Below, piece by piece: positions 35,408 to 43,516 of a DNA stretch of 64,000 nucleotides. This stretch comes from Herbidospora mongoliensis (GTDB lineage Bacteria; Actinomycetota; Actinomycetes; Streptosporangiales; Streptosporangiaceae), in contig NZ_BBXD01000031.1 of NCBI RefSeq assembly GCF_001570545.1, positions 1-64,000 on the forward strand, in the 5' to 3' direction. Both the position numbers and the translations under genes were made by a program. The notes beneath the pieces were generated by a model. It worked only from the letters and a program-made list of their open reading frames with translations, did no database searches and was not told where the DNA came from. The first letter of the stretch is position 1; the number at the start of each line of letters is the position of its first letter.

Positions 35408-35758
35408 ATGTTCTCCGCCTTTTCCGGATGGGTGATCGGCGCGGCCCTGCTGCTGGCCGTCGTCTCCCTCGTCACGGCGATCCGGAACCGGCCCATGGGG
35501 GTCGTCATCCTGGCCGGGCTGGTCCTGGTCGAGGTGGCCCTCGTCGTGCAGGCCGTCATCGCGTTCCCCAGGGCCGGTGAGGTGACCGAGCAGGCCACCT
35601 TCGTCGGCTATCTCCTCGGCACGATCGTCATCCCGCCGGCCGCGTTGTGGTGGGGGCGCGCCGAACGCACCCGATGGGGACCCGCCGTGATCGCCGTGGG
35701 CGCGTTCACCGCCGGGGTCATGACCGGGCGGCTGCTCCAGCTCTGGAACATGGCGTGA
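35408..35758 (+). CDS. Small integral membrane protein
   Basis: A 116-residue protein with four hydrophobic segments. The ATG at 35408 is chosen. It overlaps the next gene by 4 bases and the two are similar in size and topology, so they may form a membrane complex. No family is recognised. Confidence 0.7.
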   Translation: MFSAFSGWVIGAALLLAVVSLVTAIRNRPMGVVILAGLVLVEVALVVQAVIAFPRAGEVTEQATFVGYLLGTIVIPPAALWWGRAERTRWGPAVIAVGAFTAGVMTGRLLQLWNMA

Positions 35759-36147
35759 ACACCCGCGTCAACACCGGTCCCGGCCGCCTGCTCGTCGCCG
35801 TCTACGGCGTGTTCGCGCTGGCGGCCTCGGCGCGGGCCGGGGTGCAGATCGCCTCGAAGTTCTCCGAGGCTCCGCTGGCCTACACGCTTTCCGCGTTCGC
35901 GGCGGCCGTCTACATCGTGCTGACCGTGGCGCTGGCCAGGGGGAACGGGCGGCTGGCGCTGGCGGCGTGCCTGATCGAGCTGGCCGGGGTGCTGGTCGTC
36001 GGGACGCTCTCGGTCGTCGACTCGCAGGCGTTCCCGCACGCGACCGTGTGGTCGGGTTACGGCAGCGGCTATCTGTTCATCCCGCTGGTGTTGCCCGTGG
36101 TCGGGCTTCTCTGGCTGTTCAGAAACCGCAGACTCGGGCAGGTGTGA
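35755..36147 (+). CDS. Small integral membrane protein
   Basis: A 130-residue protein with four hydrophobic helices and a short basic C-terminus (FRNRRLGQV). The GTG start overlaps the upstream stop, which supports co-translation. Hydropathy resembles small integral membrane proteins common in actinomycetes; function unknown. Confidence 0.7.
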   Translation: MNTRVNTGPGRLLVAVYGVFALAASARAGVQIASKFSEAPLAYTLSAFAAAVYIVLTVALARGNGRLALAACLIELAGVLVVGTLSVVDSQAFPHATVWSGYGSGYLFIPLVLPVVGLLWLFRNRRLGQV

Positions 36148-36178
36148 CCGTTCCCCCCTAGTTCAGGAGGAACGGCGA

Positions 36179-36751
36179 ATGAGCACGATCGAACACACGG
36201 TGGACGTGGATGTGCCGATCCGGACCGCCTACAACCAGTGGACCCAGTTCGAGTCCTTCCCCGAGTTCATGGAGGGCGTCGAGTCGGTCAAACAGCTCGA
36301 CGACCGCCGGACGCACTGGGTCGTCGAGATCGCCGGGATCCGGCGCGAGTTCGAGGCCGAGATCACCGAGCAGACGCCCGACCACCGCCTCGAGTGGCGG
36401 TCGATGGAGCGTCCGCGTCATTCCGGCACGGTGACCTTCGAGACGCTCGGCGCCGCGGCGTGCCGGGTGTCGCTGCGGATGGAGTACGACCCCGAGGGAT
36501 TCGCCGAGACCGTCGGCGACGCGCTGCACATCGTGCACATGCGGGTCAACGGCGACCTCGACCGGTTCAAGGAGTACATCGAGTCGCGCGGCGGGGAGAC
36601 CGGCGGCTGGCGTGGCACGGTCGACGACCGGCACGAGCCCGGCGGCACGCTGCCGGCCGACACCGGCCTCCCGGCGCCCGGACCGACCCCTCGCGCGTAC
36701 GGCAATCCCCGCTACGACGAGGGCCCGCCCCTCACTCCGCCCATCGGCTGA
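36179..36751 (+). CDS. SRPBCC-fold (polyketide cyclase/START-like) protein
   Basis: A 190-residue soluble protein. Residues 1-145 match the SRPBCC ligand-binding fold: E-H-T-V-D-V-D-V-P-I-R-T-A-Y-N-Q-W, then F-P-E-F-M-E-G-V and the long C-terminal helix. The last 45 residues are Pro/Gly-rich and probably disordered. The CAGGAGG site at 36165 is strong. A terminator follows. Such proteins bind hydrophobic ligands; the ligand here is unknown and the gene is far from the PKS cluster. Confidence 0.85.
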   Translation: MSTIEHTVDVDVPIRTAYNQWTQFESFPEFMEGVESVKQLDDRRTHWVVEIAGIRREFEAEITEQTPDHRLEWRSMERPRHSGTVTFETLGAAACRVSLRMEYDPEGFAETVGDALHIVHMRVNGDLDRFKEYIESRGGETGGWRGTVDDRHEPGGTLPADTGLPAPGPTPRAYGNPRYDEGPPLTPPIG

Positions 36752-36757
36752 CCTGCG

Positions 36758-36779
36758 TGGGCGGCCTTCGGGCCGCCCA
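36758..36779 (+). terminator. UUCG-capped intrinsic terminator
   Basis: TGGGCGGCC (36758-36766) pairs with GGCCGCCCA (36771-36779) around TTCG, followed by TTTTGTTA. Confidence 0.93.
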
Positions 36780-36795
36780 TTTTGTTACGGCCAGT

Positions 36796-36849
36796 TTGCC
36801 TAACGGGACAAAAAGGTCCTAAACTTTGTCGAATCATAGGATGATTCGA
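36796..36849 (+). promoter_or_regulatory. Promoter and overlapping palindromic operator of the MFS gene
   Basis: TTGCCT (36796-36801), 18 bases and TAAACT (36820-36825) make a promoter with a start near 36832. A perfect 9-bp inverted repeat, TCGAATCAT-N3-ATGATTCGA (36829-36849), covers that start site. This layout fits repression by a dimeric regulator, for example of the GntR or TetR type. No regulator gene is adjacent. Confidence 0.65.
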
Positions 36850-36871
36850 TGAGTGGGGGATTGAGTTAGGC

Positions 36872-38290
36872 ATGGCAGCGATCGCCGCCCGCCGAAGTCG
36901 TACAGGATCGATTGCCTGGCTTGTCGCCTTGGGGATCGTGTTGGCCGCGCTGAACCTGCGCACCGCGGTCAGCAGTGTCGGCCCAGTGTTGGACCAGGTC
37001 AGAGACTCTCTCGGTATGTCGGCGGTGACCACGGGGGTGCTCACCACGCTGCCGGTCCTGTGTTTCGCGGCATTCGGCGCGGTGACCCCGGCCCTGTCCC
37101 GAAGGGCCGGGGAACACCGGCTGCTGGTGGTCGCGCTGGTGCTCACCGGCGTAGGGCTGCTGGTCCGGTCGCTGGTGGCCGACATCCCAGTGTTCCTGCT
37201 GGCCAGCGCGGTCGCCCTGTCGGGCGGCGCGATCGGCAACGTGCTGATCCCGACGCTGATCAAGCGGCACTTCCCGGGCCGTCCCGGGCCGCTGACCACG
37301 CTCTATTCGGTCGGGCTCGCCTTCGGGACGATGATCTCGGCCGCCGCCACGGTGCCGATCCAGAAGGCCGCCGACGGGAACTGGCACATCGCCCTGGGGG
37401 TCTGGGCGGCACTGGCGGCCGTGGCGGTCATCCCGTGGCTCGCGCTGCTGCGCACCGAGCCCGAGCGTGGGGCGGCCGGTGGGATCAAGCCCGGTGACCT
37501 GGTCAGGAACAAGCTCGCATGGGCCATGGCCGGCTATTTCGGTTCGCAGAGCCTGATCGCGTACGTCATCTTCGGCTGGTTCCCCCAGTTCCTGCTGGAC
37601 CACGGGTTCACCGGTGAGCAGACCGGCACCATCATGGCGATCTTCGCCGCGGTCGGCATCCCGGTCTCGCTCGTGGTGCCGTCGCTGGCGTCCCGGATGC
37701 GCTCGCAGCGGCCTCTCGTGCTCGTGTTCGTCGCGATCTACGCGATCGGCTTCGCCGGGCTGATGACCGGGCACGCGATCGTGCTGTGGACGATCGTCCT
37801 GTCGCTGGCCATGGGGTCGTTCCCGCTGGCCCTGGCGCTGCTGGGGCTGCGGACCAGGACCGCCGAGGCCACCGCCGCGCTGTCGGCGTTCGGGCAGAGC
37901 GCCGGCTACCTCATCGCCGGGGCCGGGCCGCTCCTGGTGGGCCTGCTCTACCAGGTCTCCGGCGGCTGGACGCTGCCGTTCGCGCTGCTCTTCGTGGTGG
38001 TCGCGGGCCAGGCCGTCACGGGATGGTACGCGGGGGGCGATCGGGTTCTGGATGACGTACCCGATAATGGAAAATATGGACATTCGCGCATCGACCCAGG
38101 TCACCTATCCCAAGGGCGGGCTGACCGGGTCGTCGGAAGTGGTCGCGCGGGTGCCGCTGGGGGGCGGCCACGGAGTGATCGTGGCCCGGACGCCGTTCCA
38201 CCCACTCGACCACGCCTGGCCGGACCAGCCCGCCGACACCGGCCTGCTCGCCGGCGCCCGGGTGGTCGACTGCCAGACCGGTGCGACTGA
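36872..38290 (+). CDS. MFS transporter, CynX/NimT type (C-terminus probably frameshifted)
   Basis: About 12 membrane helices fill residues 15-385. The L-N-L-R-T-A-V segment in helix 1 is typical of CynX/NimT proteins (cyanate, nitroimidazole and related uptake or efflux). After residue 390 the frame runs on for some 80 residues of Arg/Pro/Gly-rich sequence lying entirely over the next gene. One extra G in the G6 run near 38033 would end the protein at TGA 38053-38055, giving the usual ATGA overlap with the start at 38052. The natural product is likely about 393 residues. Confidence 0.82.
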   Translation: MAAIAARRSRTGSIAWLVALGIVLAALNLRTAVSSVGPVLDQVRDSLGMSAVTTGVLTTLPVLCFAAFGAVTPALSRRAGEHRLLVVALVLTGVGLLVRSLVADIPVFLLASAVALSGGAIGNVLIPTLIKRHFPGRPGPLTTLYSVGLAFGTMISAAATVPIQKAADGNWHIALGVWAALAAVAVIPWLALLRTEPERGAAGGIKPGDLVRNKLAWAMAGYFGSQSLIAYVIFGWFPQFLLDHGFTGEQTGTIMAIFAAVGIPVSLVVPSLASRMRSQRPLVLVFVAIYAIGFAGLMTGHAIVLWTIVLSLAMGSFPLALALLGLRTRTAEATAALSAFGQSAGYLIAGAGPLLVGLLYQVSGGWTLPFALLFVVVAGQAVTGWYAGGDRVLDDVPDNGKYGHSRIDPGHLSQGRADRVVGSGRAGAAGGRPRSDRGPDAVPPTRPRLAGPARRHRPARRRPGGRLPDRCD

Positions 38291-38903
38291 CGGCGAATTC
38301 CTCTACATCGGCGACGAGATCCCGGTGAAGCGGGGGGCCGAGGGCTGGAAGTGGCTGGTCGTCCACATCATGGAGGAGCCCATCGAAGGTCAGGTCGAGC
38401 TGTGGGTCGACCCCGACCGGCGGCACGGCTTCTCGGCCGGGCACACCGCGTGCCATCTGACGGCGCTGGCGCTCAACGAGGCGCTGGCGCCGTTCTGGCG
38501 CAAAGAGGCAAGGACCGACAGCCTCGGCCACCCCGATTTCGACCAGTTGGCGATCACGTCGTCGCGGATTCTGAACCACGGCAGCCGGGACGTCTACCGG
38601 CTCGGGAAGTCGCTGCGGCGCAAGGGCTTCGACGCTGCCGGCCTCGATCTGGCCGCGGTGACCGCCCAGGTCCGGGAGCGGATCAAGGAGTGGATCGCGG
38701 CCGACGCGCCCGTGTGGGTCGACTGCCCCGACGAGGATCTGACCGCCCGCCGCACCTGGCGCTGCCTGCTGCCCGGGGCCGAGGCGGCGATTCCGTGCGG
38801 CGGAACCCACCTGACCAGCACGGGAGAGCTGAACGCCGTCGCGGTGGACCTCGCCTTCGACGGCGAGGAACTGGCGATGACGACGCGGGTGTCGCGGAAG
38901 TAG
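38052..38903 (+). CDS. AlaX-like alanyl-tRNA editing domain protein
   Basis: A 283-residue protein with the four zinc ligands of the threonyl/alanyl-tRNA editing domain: HTACH near residue 135 and CGGTH near 256. Free-standing AlaX proteins hydrolyse mischarged tRNA(Ala). The N-terminal beta-rich part resembles the AlaRS C-terminal editing region. ATG 38052 is used; 38067 and 38076 are in frame too, with 38076 closest to a GGA. It overlaps the MFS frame as described there. Confidence 0.78.
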   Translation: MTYPIMENMDIRASTQVTYPKGGLTGSSEVVARVPLGGGHGVIVARTPFHPLDHAWPDQPADTGLLAGARVVDCQTGATDGEFLYIGDEIPVKRGAEGWKWLVVHIMEEPIEGQVELWVDPDRRHGFSAGHTACHLTALALNEALAPFWRKEARTDSLGHPDFDQLAITSSRILNHGSRDVYRLGKSLRRKGFDAAGLDLAAVTAQVRERIKEWIAADAPVWVDCPDEDLTARRTWRCLLPGAEAAIPCGGTHLTSTGELNAVAVDLAFDGEELAMTTRVSRK

Positions 38904-39613
38904 GCCTCGCCCGGGCCGGAGATCAGGCCTTGGATTCGGGGGCGGAGGCAGGTCGTGAAGAGCTGCCTGGCCTGGACATAAGGGTGGCCGCCCGAGGCGA
39001 CCTGACCTCGCCTCGGGCGACCACTTAACAAGCCTAGGCCATGGGAGGTGGATCGGGCCAATCTGCCCCCCATCCTTTGCATCACCAGTCGCACCTTCCT
39101 GATCGATCCGACCGCTTGGCGGGCCGCTTCGAGGCAGCCGTCGACCGCCACCTCACCGAGCGGACCGGGGGCCGCGACCGCGTCTCCGGCAGACCGGACA
39201 CCGTCGCCCCGGTCGATGGCCGGACGGTCCCGCCAAGTGTGTCCTGGCAGGTCAAGAGCACCGGTCCGGCTGGAGACGAGGGCTTCCCCGCGCCAGGTGA
39301 CGGGGTTCCGCCGCCGAGATCGGCGAGCTTCTCCAAACGGGTGATCGCGGCGATCTTGCTCTCTTCGGGACGCGGCGGAATCTGGGCCTGAACAAGGCTC
39401 TTTCCGGCGGGCGCGAGGGAGGGATCCGGGATGAGTACCGTTCCAAAAGGCCGGCCTCCCCGCCCATGTTGCGAAGCTCTCGTGTACGGGGGCCTTCGCG
39501 GCCTCGTTTTCAGGAGAGCCTCGACCAGGGGGCGTGGAGGGCTCTTGTGCGCGTACAGAACCCGGAATTTCGCGGTTCCCTCAGGGCCGGCCAGTCCGTG
39601 GACGTGGACGGGC
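38904..39613 (+). other. Intergenic stretch without convincing gene
   Basis: About 700 bases hold only short frames of biased composition on both strands, none with a known domain or good ribosome site. One clear inverted repeat lies at 38984-39024. The region may be the remains of a lost gene. Confidence 0.5.
38984..39024 (+). terminator. Inverted repeat downstream of the AlaX-like gene
   Basis: CGCCCGAGGCG (38989-38999) pairs with CGCCTCGGGCG (39009-39019), and outer GTGG pairs with CCAC. No T tract follows, so it may be a factor-independent stop of weak efficiency. Confidence 0.5.
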
Positions 39614-40474
39614 TCACAGATGGGACATCTTCTCCGGGTTGGCCACGACGTAGACGGTCTGGATCAGCCCGTCGGCCACCACCACCGAGAAGACCGCCAC
39701 CGTTCTGCCGTCGGCCTGGACCACGACCGCCGGGCCGCCGTTGACGCTCGCGATCTCGATCGTGAGGTCGGCGGAGGAACCCTCAAGGAAGCGGCTGATG
39801 CCGCGTTCCGTGGTGATGGCGACCAGGAACCTGGCCACGTTCGCGGCCCCGGCGAGGATGTTGCGCGGCGCCCTGGCCTTGCCGCCGCCGTCGCCGACCA
39901 GCGTGACGTCTTTGGCCAGCAGGGCGGTCAGGCCGTCGAGGTCGCCCCCGGCGGCGGCGTTGACGAACCGCTCGGTGATCGCGCGGCGCTCGCCCCGGTC
40001 GACGTCGTAGCGGGGACGGCGCTCCCTGATGTGGTCACGGGCCCGTTTGGCGAGCTGGCGGATCGCGGCCTCGTCCCTGCCGAGGATCGCGCCGATCTCG
40101 GCGTGGCTGTAGCCGAAGGCCTCTCTGAGGACGAACACCGCCCGCTCCAGCGGCGACAGGGTCTCCAGGACGACCAGCAGCGCCAGTTCCACCGTGTCGG
40201 CGAGTTCGGCCTCGTCGGCGACGTCGGGGGTGGCGATCAGCTCGGGGAGCCAGGGGCCCACGTAGGACTCGCGGCGCGTCTTGGCCAGGCGGAGCCGGTC
40301 GATGGCGAGGTTCGTGGTGATGCGGACGAGATAGGCGCGCTCGTCGTCGGCGTGGCCTTCGGGCAGCTGCGACCAGCGCAGCCAGGTCTCCTGGACGACG
40401 TCTTCGGCGTCGGTGACGCTGCCGAGGATGCGGTAGGCGACCCCGAGCAGGACCTTCCGGTGCTCACTGAACAT
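39614..40474 (-). CDS. ECF41-group sigma factor (SigJ-like)
   Basis: A 286-residue extracytoplasmic-function sigma factor. Region 2 (about 10-75) and region 4 (about 105-165) are followed by a SnoaL-like C-terminal domain. The three hallmarks of group ECF41 are present: WLPEL in the linker (WLPEP in the consensus), DGGGK, and NPEKM near the end (NPDKL). In this group the C-terminal domain controls activity in place of an anti-sigma factor. ATG 40474 is chosen because the ECF41 promoter just upstream would give a leaderless message; a GTG at 40480 is also in frame. The usual partner gene (COE family) is not next to it. Confidence 0.9.
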   Translation of the reverse strand: MFSEHRKVLLGVAYRILGSVTDAEDVVQETWLRWSQLPEGHADDERAYLVRITTNLAIDRLRLAKTRRESYVGPWLPELIATPDVADEAELADTVELALLVVLETLSPLERAVFVLREAFGYSHAEIGAILGRDEAAIRQLAKRARDHIRERRPRYDVDRGERRAITERFVNAAAGGDLDGLTALLAKDVTLVGDGGGKARAPRNILAGAANVARFLVAITTERGISRFLEGSSADLTIEIASVNGGPAVVVQADGRTVAVFSVVVADGLIQTVYVVANPEKMSHL

Positions 40475-40483
40475 GACCACACA

Positions 40484-40510
40484 GACGTATCACGCGCGCG
40501 GGGCGTGACA
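40484..40510 (-). promoter_or_regulatory. ECF41-type promoter of the sigma factor gene
   Basis: On the minus strand TGTCACG (40510-40504), a 16-base spacer and CGTC (40487-40484) match the ECF41 consensus TGTCACA-N16-CGTC with one change. It sits a few bases before the sigma gene, so the factor probably activates itself. Confidence 0.8.
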
Positions 40511-40519
40511 CTAACCGGG

Positions 40520-41119
40520 CTAGGGCTTCGCGCGGGCGGCGAGGTAGCCCGGGAGCCAGTCGTCCCGGTAGGCCGTCGTGATGGGGCCGGGCAGGGAGCC
40601 CAGGATGCGGGCCGTGAGCTCCTCGTCGGCGGAGTCGAGCATCCACGGCAGGTAGCGCCGGGTGTCGGCGCCCACCCGCTGCCGGTGAAGTTCCCCGAAG
40701 CGGGCCCAGGCCTCGGGGGAGACGGTGGCGGCGATCAGGGGCAGGGTCTGGCGTTCCTCGTGCGTCAGGTGCGCGGTGAGCCGGTCACGGAGGACCGCCA
40801 CGTGTTCGGCCAGGGCCTCGGGGGTGGCGCTGGACTCGACGGCGGCCAGGGCGGGGTCGATGACCGCGTGTTCGGCCTCCATGGCGTCGAGGAGGGCCAG
40901 ATCGGTCTCCGGGACCACCTCGCGCAGGGCGGGCCACAGGGCGTCGTCTTCCGACGTGTGGTGGATGTGCAGGTAGGCGGTGAACAACTCCCAGGTCACG
41001 GAGGCTTTGAGGAGCGTGCCGGGGTGGTCGGCGGGGGTCTCGGTCAGCCGGGCGATCCGGTCGAGTTCGCGTCTGAGGGCGTCGTGGAGGACGTACATCA
41101 TCGTCATGTCGATGCTCAT
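40520..41119 (-). CDS. Hemerythrin HHE-domain protein
   Basis: A 199-residue four-helix protein with the metal-binding His/Glu pattern: H-I-H-H-T-S-E-D near residue 50, EAEHAVID near 80, and LTHEERQTLPLI near 115. Such domains bind a di-iron centre and sense or handle oxygen, NO or hypochlorite. ATG 41119 is chosen; the open frame runs further upstream across the divergent regulator. It precedes the ECF41 gene on the same strand by 39 bases. Confidence 0.88.
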   Translation of the reverse strand: MSIDMTMMYVLHDALRRELDRIARLTETPADHPGTLLKASVTWELFTAYLHIHHTSEDDALWPALREVVPETDLALLDAMEAEHAVIDPALAAVESSATPEALAEHVAVLRDRLTAHLTHEERQTLPLIAATVSPEAWARFGELHRQRVGADTRRYLPWMLDSADEELTARILGSLPGPITTAYRDDWLPGYLAARAKP

Positions 41120-41181
41120 GTCGCGGACTTTATTATCAACTCGATTAACCGTCAACAACTTAACTATCTTATGCTGTCGAG
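41120..41181. promoter_or_regulatory. AT-rich divergent promoter/operator region
   Basis: This 62-bp gap is far richer in A/T than its surroundings. On the minus strand TTGTTG-N17-TAATAA could drive the hemerythrin gene; on the plus strand TATGCT (about 41170) could serve the MarR gene. Repeated GTTGA/TCAAC half-sites suggest binding of the MarR protein. Confidence 0.5.
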
Positions 41182-41964
41182 GTGCGGGAGTACATCGGCT
41201 TTCTGTTGCGGACCCTCTACGCCCGCTTCGCCGCCGACGGCTCCGGGCCACGCGACTACGTGCTCCTTGAGGCGCTGGCCGACCAGGCGGCGGAATCGCA
41301 GCAGGAACTCGCCAAGGGGCTCGGCATCAACCGGACGATCATGGTTCGGCTGATCGACCGGTTGTCCGAGGAGGGGCTCGTCGTCCGGACGGTGAATCCG
41401 GCCAACCGGCGGTCCCATGTGATCTCGGTCACGTCCAAGGGCCGCGACGTCCTTGAGGGGATGCGGGCGGCCATGGCCGCCCGCGACAGCGAGCTGACCG
41501 CCGCCCTCACCCCCGCCGAGCGCGACCGCTTCACCGAGCTGCTCGCCCGGCTGGTGGGATCGGCGGGGAGCGCGGAGCATCTGGTCTCCCAGGCCCACTT
41601 CATGGCGCGCCGCCGGGGCGACGCGCTGCTGGCCGGGGCCGGGATGAAGATGCGCTACTTCGGGCCGTTGTGGACGATCGGACACCACGGCCCCTGCCCG
41701 CAGCAGCGGCTCGCCGAGGTGATGGGCTACACCGAGGCCGCCGCCGCCCAGGTCGTCGAGGAGCTGGTCGCGTCCGGTTCCGTGGCCAGGGGACACGACC
41801 CTCTCGACCGACGGCGGTACGCCCTCGAACTCACCCCCACCGGGATGGAACGGCTCGAAACCGCGCAGAGCGCGGCGGATACGCTGCAGGGAGAAGTGAT
41901 CGCCGCCCTGGGAGGCCCGGCCGAGGGCGAGGAGTTCGGGGAGCTGCTCCGGAGGCTGGTGTGA
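41182..41964 (+). CDS. Double MarR-domain transcriptional regulator
   Basis: A 260-residue protein made of two winged-helix domains in a row. The first (1-130) has the MarR core QQELAKGLGINRTIMVRLI with wing LSEEGLVVRTVNPANRRSH; the second (131-260) has a diverged version, PQQRLAEVMGYTEAAAAQVV with wing DPLDRRRYALELT. Usual MarR proteins have one domain and dimerise, so this may be a fused pseudo-dimer. It is divergent from the hemerythrin gene, its likely target, and overlaps the next gene by 4 bases. Confidence 0.85.
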   Translation: MREYIGFLLRTLYARFAADGSGPRDYVLLEALADQAAESQQELAKGLGINRTIMVRLIDRLSEEGLVVRTVNPANRRSHVISVTSKGRDVLEGMRAAMAARDSELTAALTPAERDRFTELLARLVGSAGSAEHLVSQAHFMARRRGDALLAGAGMKMRYFGPLWTIGHHGPCPQQRLAEVMGYTEAAAAQVVEELVASGSVARGHDPLDRRRYALELTPTGMERLETAQSAADTLQGEVIAALGGPAEGEEFGELLRRLV

Positions 41965-42452
41965 CCGACCGCAAGCCCGTTGGGATGGATTTCGAGACCT
42001 GGATCGACCGTCAGATCCGCGAGGCCGCCGCGCGAGGCGAGTTCGACAACCTGCCCGGGGCCGGGAAACCGCTGCCGCGCGGGCGGGACGACGAGATGGG
42101 CTGGGTCAAGCGGAAACTCGACGAGGAAGGACTCGAGTTCCCGCTGCCCGGAGGGCTGGGCCTGCGGCGGGAGGCCGAGAAGGTCCGGGCGGCCGCCGTC
42201 GCCGCTCCGTCCGAGGCGCGGGCCCGGGAGCTCGTCGAGGAGATGAACGAGCGGATCAAGGACGCGGTGCGCCATCCGATGGCCGGGCCGCCCGTGATCG
42301 TCCCCCTCATCGACGAGGACGAAGTGATCGCGGCCTGGCGGTCGGCACATCCGCCCACCCCACCGAAGGTCATCGCACCGACGCCGCCACCACGTGCGTG
42401 GTGGCGGCGGTTGCTGTACCGGGCTAGGCCGAGGGGGTACGGGGGTCGATGA
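41961..42452 (+). CDS. DUF1992 (DnaJ-like C28 domain) protein
   Basis: A 163-residue protein whose first 75 residues carry the DUF1992 pattern W-I-D-R-Q-I-R-E-A-A-A-R-G-E-F-D-N-L-P-G-A-G-K-P-L. The C-terminus is Pro/Arg-rich. Function is unknown; related eukaryotic proteins are DnaJ-like. The last 29 bases run into the convergent SPFH gene. Confidence 0.85.
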   Translation: MTDRKPVGMDFETWIDRQIREAAARGEFDNLPGAGKPLPRGRDDEMGWVKRKLDEEGLEFPLPGGLGLRREAEKVRAAAVAAPSEARARELVEEMNERIKDAVRHPMAGPPVIVPLIDEDEVIAAWRSAHPPTPPKVIAPTPPPRAWWRRLLYRARPRGYGGR

Positions 42453-43074
42453 TCAGAGTCGTCGAGCGTTCCCCCGCGAGTTGCAGGGTGCGCAGTTGCA
42501 GGAGGGCCGGGTGCTCCTCCAGCAGGCGGGCCGTGTTCGCGAGGGAGCGCAGCGCCGCCGCCTCCGCACGGGCCTCCTCCAGTACGGCCTTGCCCCGCTC
42601 ACGCGCCACGACCGCGTCCATCGCCGCGCGGCGCAGCTCGCCGGGGAGCATCAGGTCGCGGATCCGGAACTCGGTGACCTCGATGCCGAGGGGGGTCGCC
42701 TCAGCGCGTATCGGCTCGAGATCCGGGGCCGAACGGTCGGTCAGGAGCGCTTCGAGATCCACCCCGGCGACCTTGACGCGGATCGCGTCCTGGAGGGCGG
42801 CGTACAGGACCTGGATCGGCTTCGCGACGCCGTTGGTGAACGCGACCGGGTCGGTGACCAGCCACGACGCCGTCGCCGAGACACGGATCGAGACGCCGTC
42901 GCGGGTCAGGACCTCCTGGCCGGGGACGTGCATCAGCTGGGGCCTGACGTCCACCGTGACGTGAGACGTCCGCCGGGGGTTGTACCGGTGCCGGCCCGGG
43001 CCCAGGACCTGCTCGAACCTGCCGTCGCGGAACGCCAGCACGCGCTGCCACTCCATCACCGTGATCGTCGCCAT
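42424..43074 (-). CDS. SPFH/Band 7 domain protein
   Basis: A 216-residue protein in which the Band 7 domain fills almost the whole chain: D-G-R-F-E-Q-V-L-G-P-G-R-H near the start, V-L-T-R-D-G-V-S-I-R-V and a coiled segment ending in REL/EEARAEA. It lacks the N-terminal membrane hairpin of most stomatins, so membrane attachment would be peripheral. ATG 43074 has AGGGGTGAG upstream. Confidence 0.87.
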   Translation of the reverse strand: MATITVMEWQRVLAFRDGRFEQVLGPGRHRYNPRRTSHVTVDVRPQLMHVPGQEVLTRDGVSIRVSATASWLVTDPVAFTNGVAKPIQVLYAALQDAIRVKVAGVDLEALLTDRSAPDLEPIRAEATPLGIEVTEFRIRDLMLPGELRRAAMDAVVARERGKAVLEEARAEAAALRSLANTARLLEEHPALLQLRTLQLAGERSTTLIIDPRTPSA

Positions 43075-43381
43075 CTTGCTCACCCCTTTTCGTCGCTTTG
43101 CGGAGGACGGCCTCCGGCGGGACGCGCGGAGCTTGGGCGGGGGCACTCCGTCCGTGGACGGGAGCCCGCAGGGCCCGCACAACCGCATCGAACTCGACCC
43201 GCCGGAGGTCGCCTTAGGGAGTCGAACCCATGGTCTAGTGACCTGCCAGAGAAGGATGGTGCGACGCGATACGGGGAACGCGGACCGGCGATGTCCGGGG
43301 CGCCCCTGCTGTGCCGCACCGAGATCAACGGTAGGGGTGAGTTGCGCGGTATGCGAAGGGATTTCGGGGGCGCGGCTCGCG

Positions 43382-43411
43382 TTCACCCCTCCTTCCAGAA
43401 TCCGCTATGCT
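43382..43411 (+). promoter_or_regulatory. Candidate promoter of tRNA-Ala
   Basis: TTCACC (43382-43387), 18 bases and TATGCT (43406-43411) precede the tRNA by 30 bases. A short hairpin of the CACTTCGC/GCGAGTG type lies just before the tRNA. Confidence 0.55.
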
Positions 43412-43441
43412 GGCACAGCACTTCGCGCAAGCGAGTGCGGC

Positions 43442-43514
43442 GGGGCTATAGCGCAGCTGGTAGCGCACCTCCATGGCATGGAGGGGGTCTGGGGTTCGAA
43501 TCCCCATAGCTCCA
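43442..43514 (+). tRNA. tRNA-Ala (anticodon GGC)
   Basis: Acceptor GGGGCTA pairs with TAGCTCC, the D-arm GCGCAGCTGGTAGCGC and anticodon stem CCTCC/GGAGG with loop ATGGCAT give anticodon GGC. The T-arm GGGGTTCGAATCCCC is perfect. Discriminator base A; CCA is not encoded. Confidence 0.96.
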
Positions 43515-43516
43515 CT

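Noticed and set aside
39041-39391. Overlapping plus-strand frames between the AlaX-like gene and the sigma factor
   Set aside because: No ribosome site, no domain, biased composition; three frames are open at once.
43203-43245. tRNA-like segment on the minus strand (GGTTCGACTCCC)
   Set aside because: It has a T-loop-like motif but the T stem is only three pairs, the anticodon arm is a 4-base loop and no acceptor stem can be drawn. Perhaps a chance match or a tRNA remnant.
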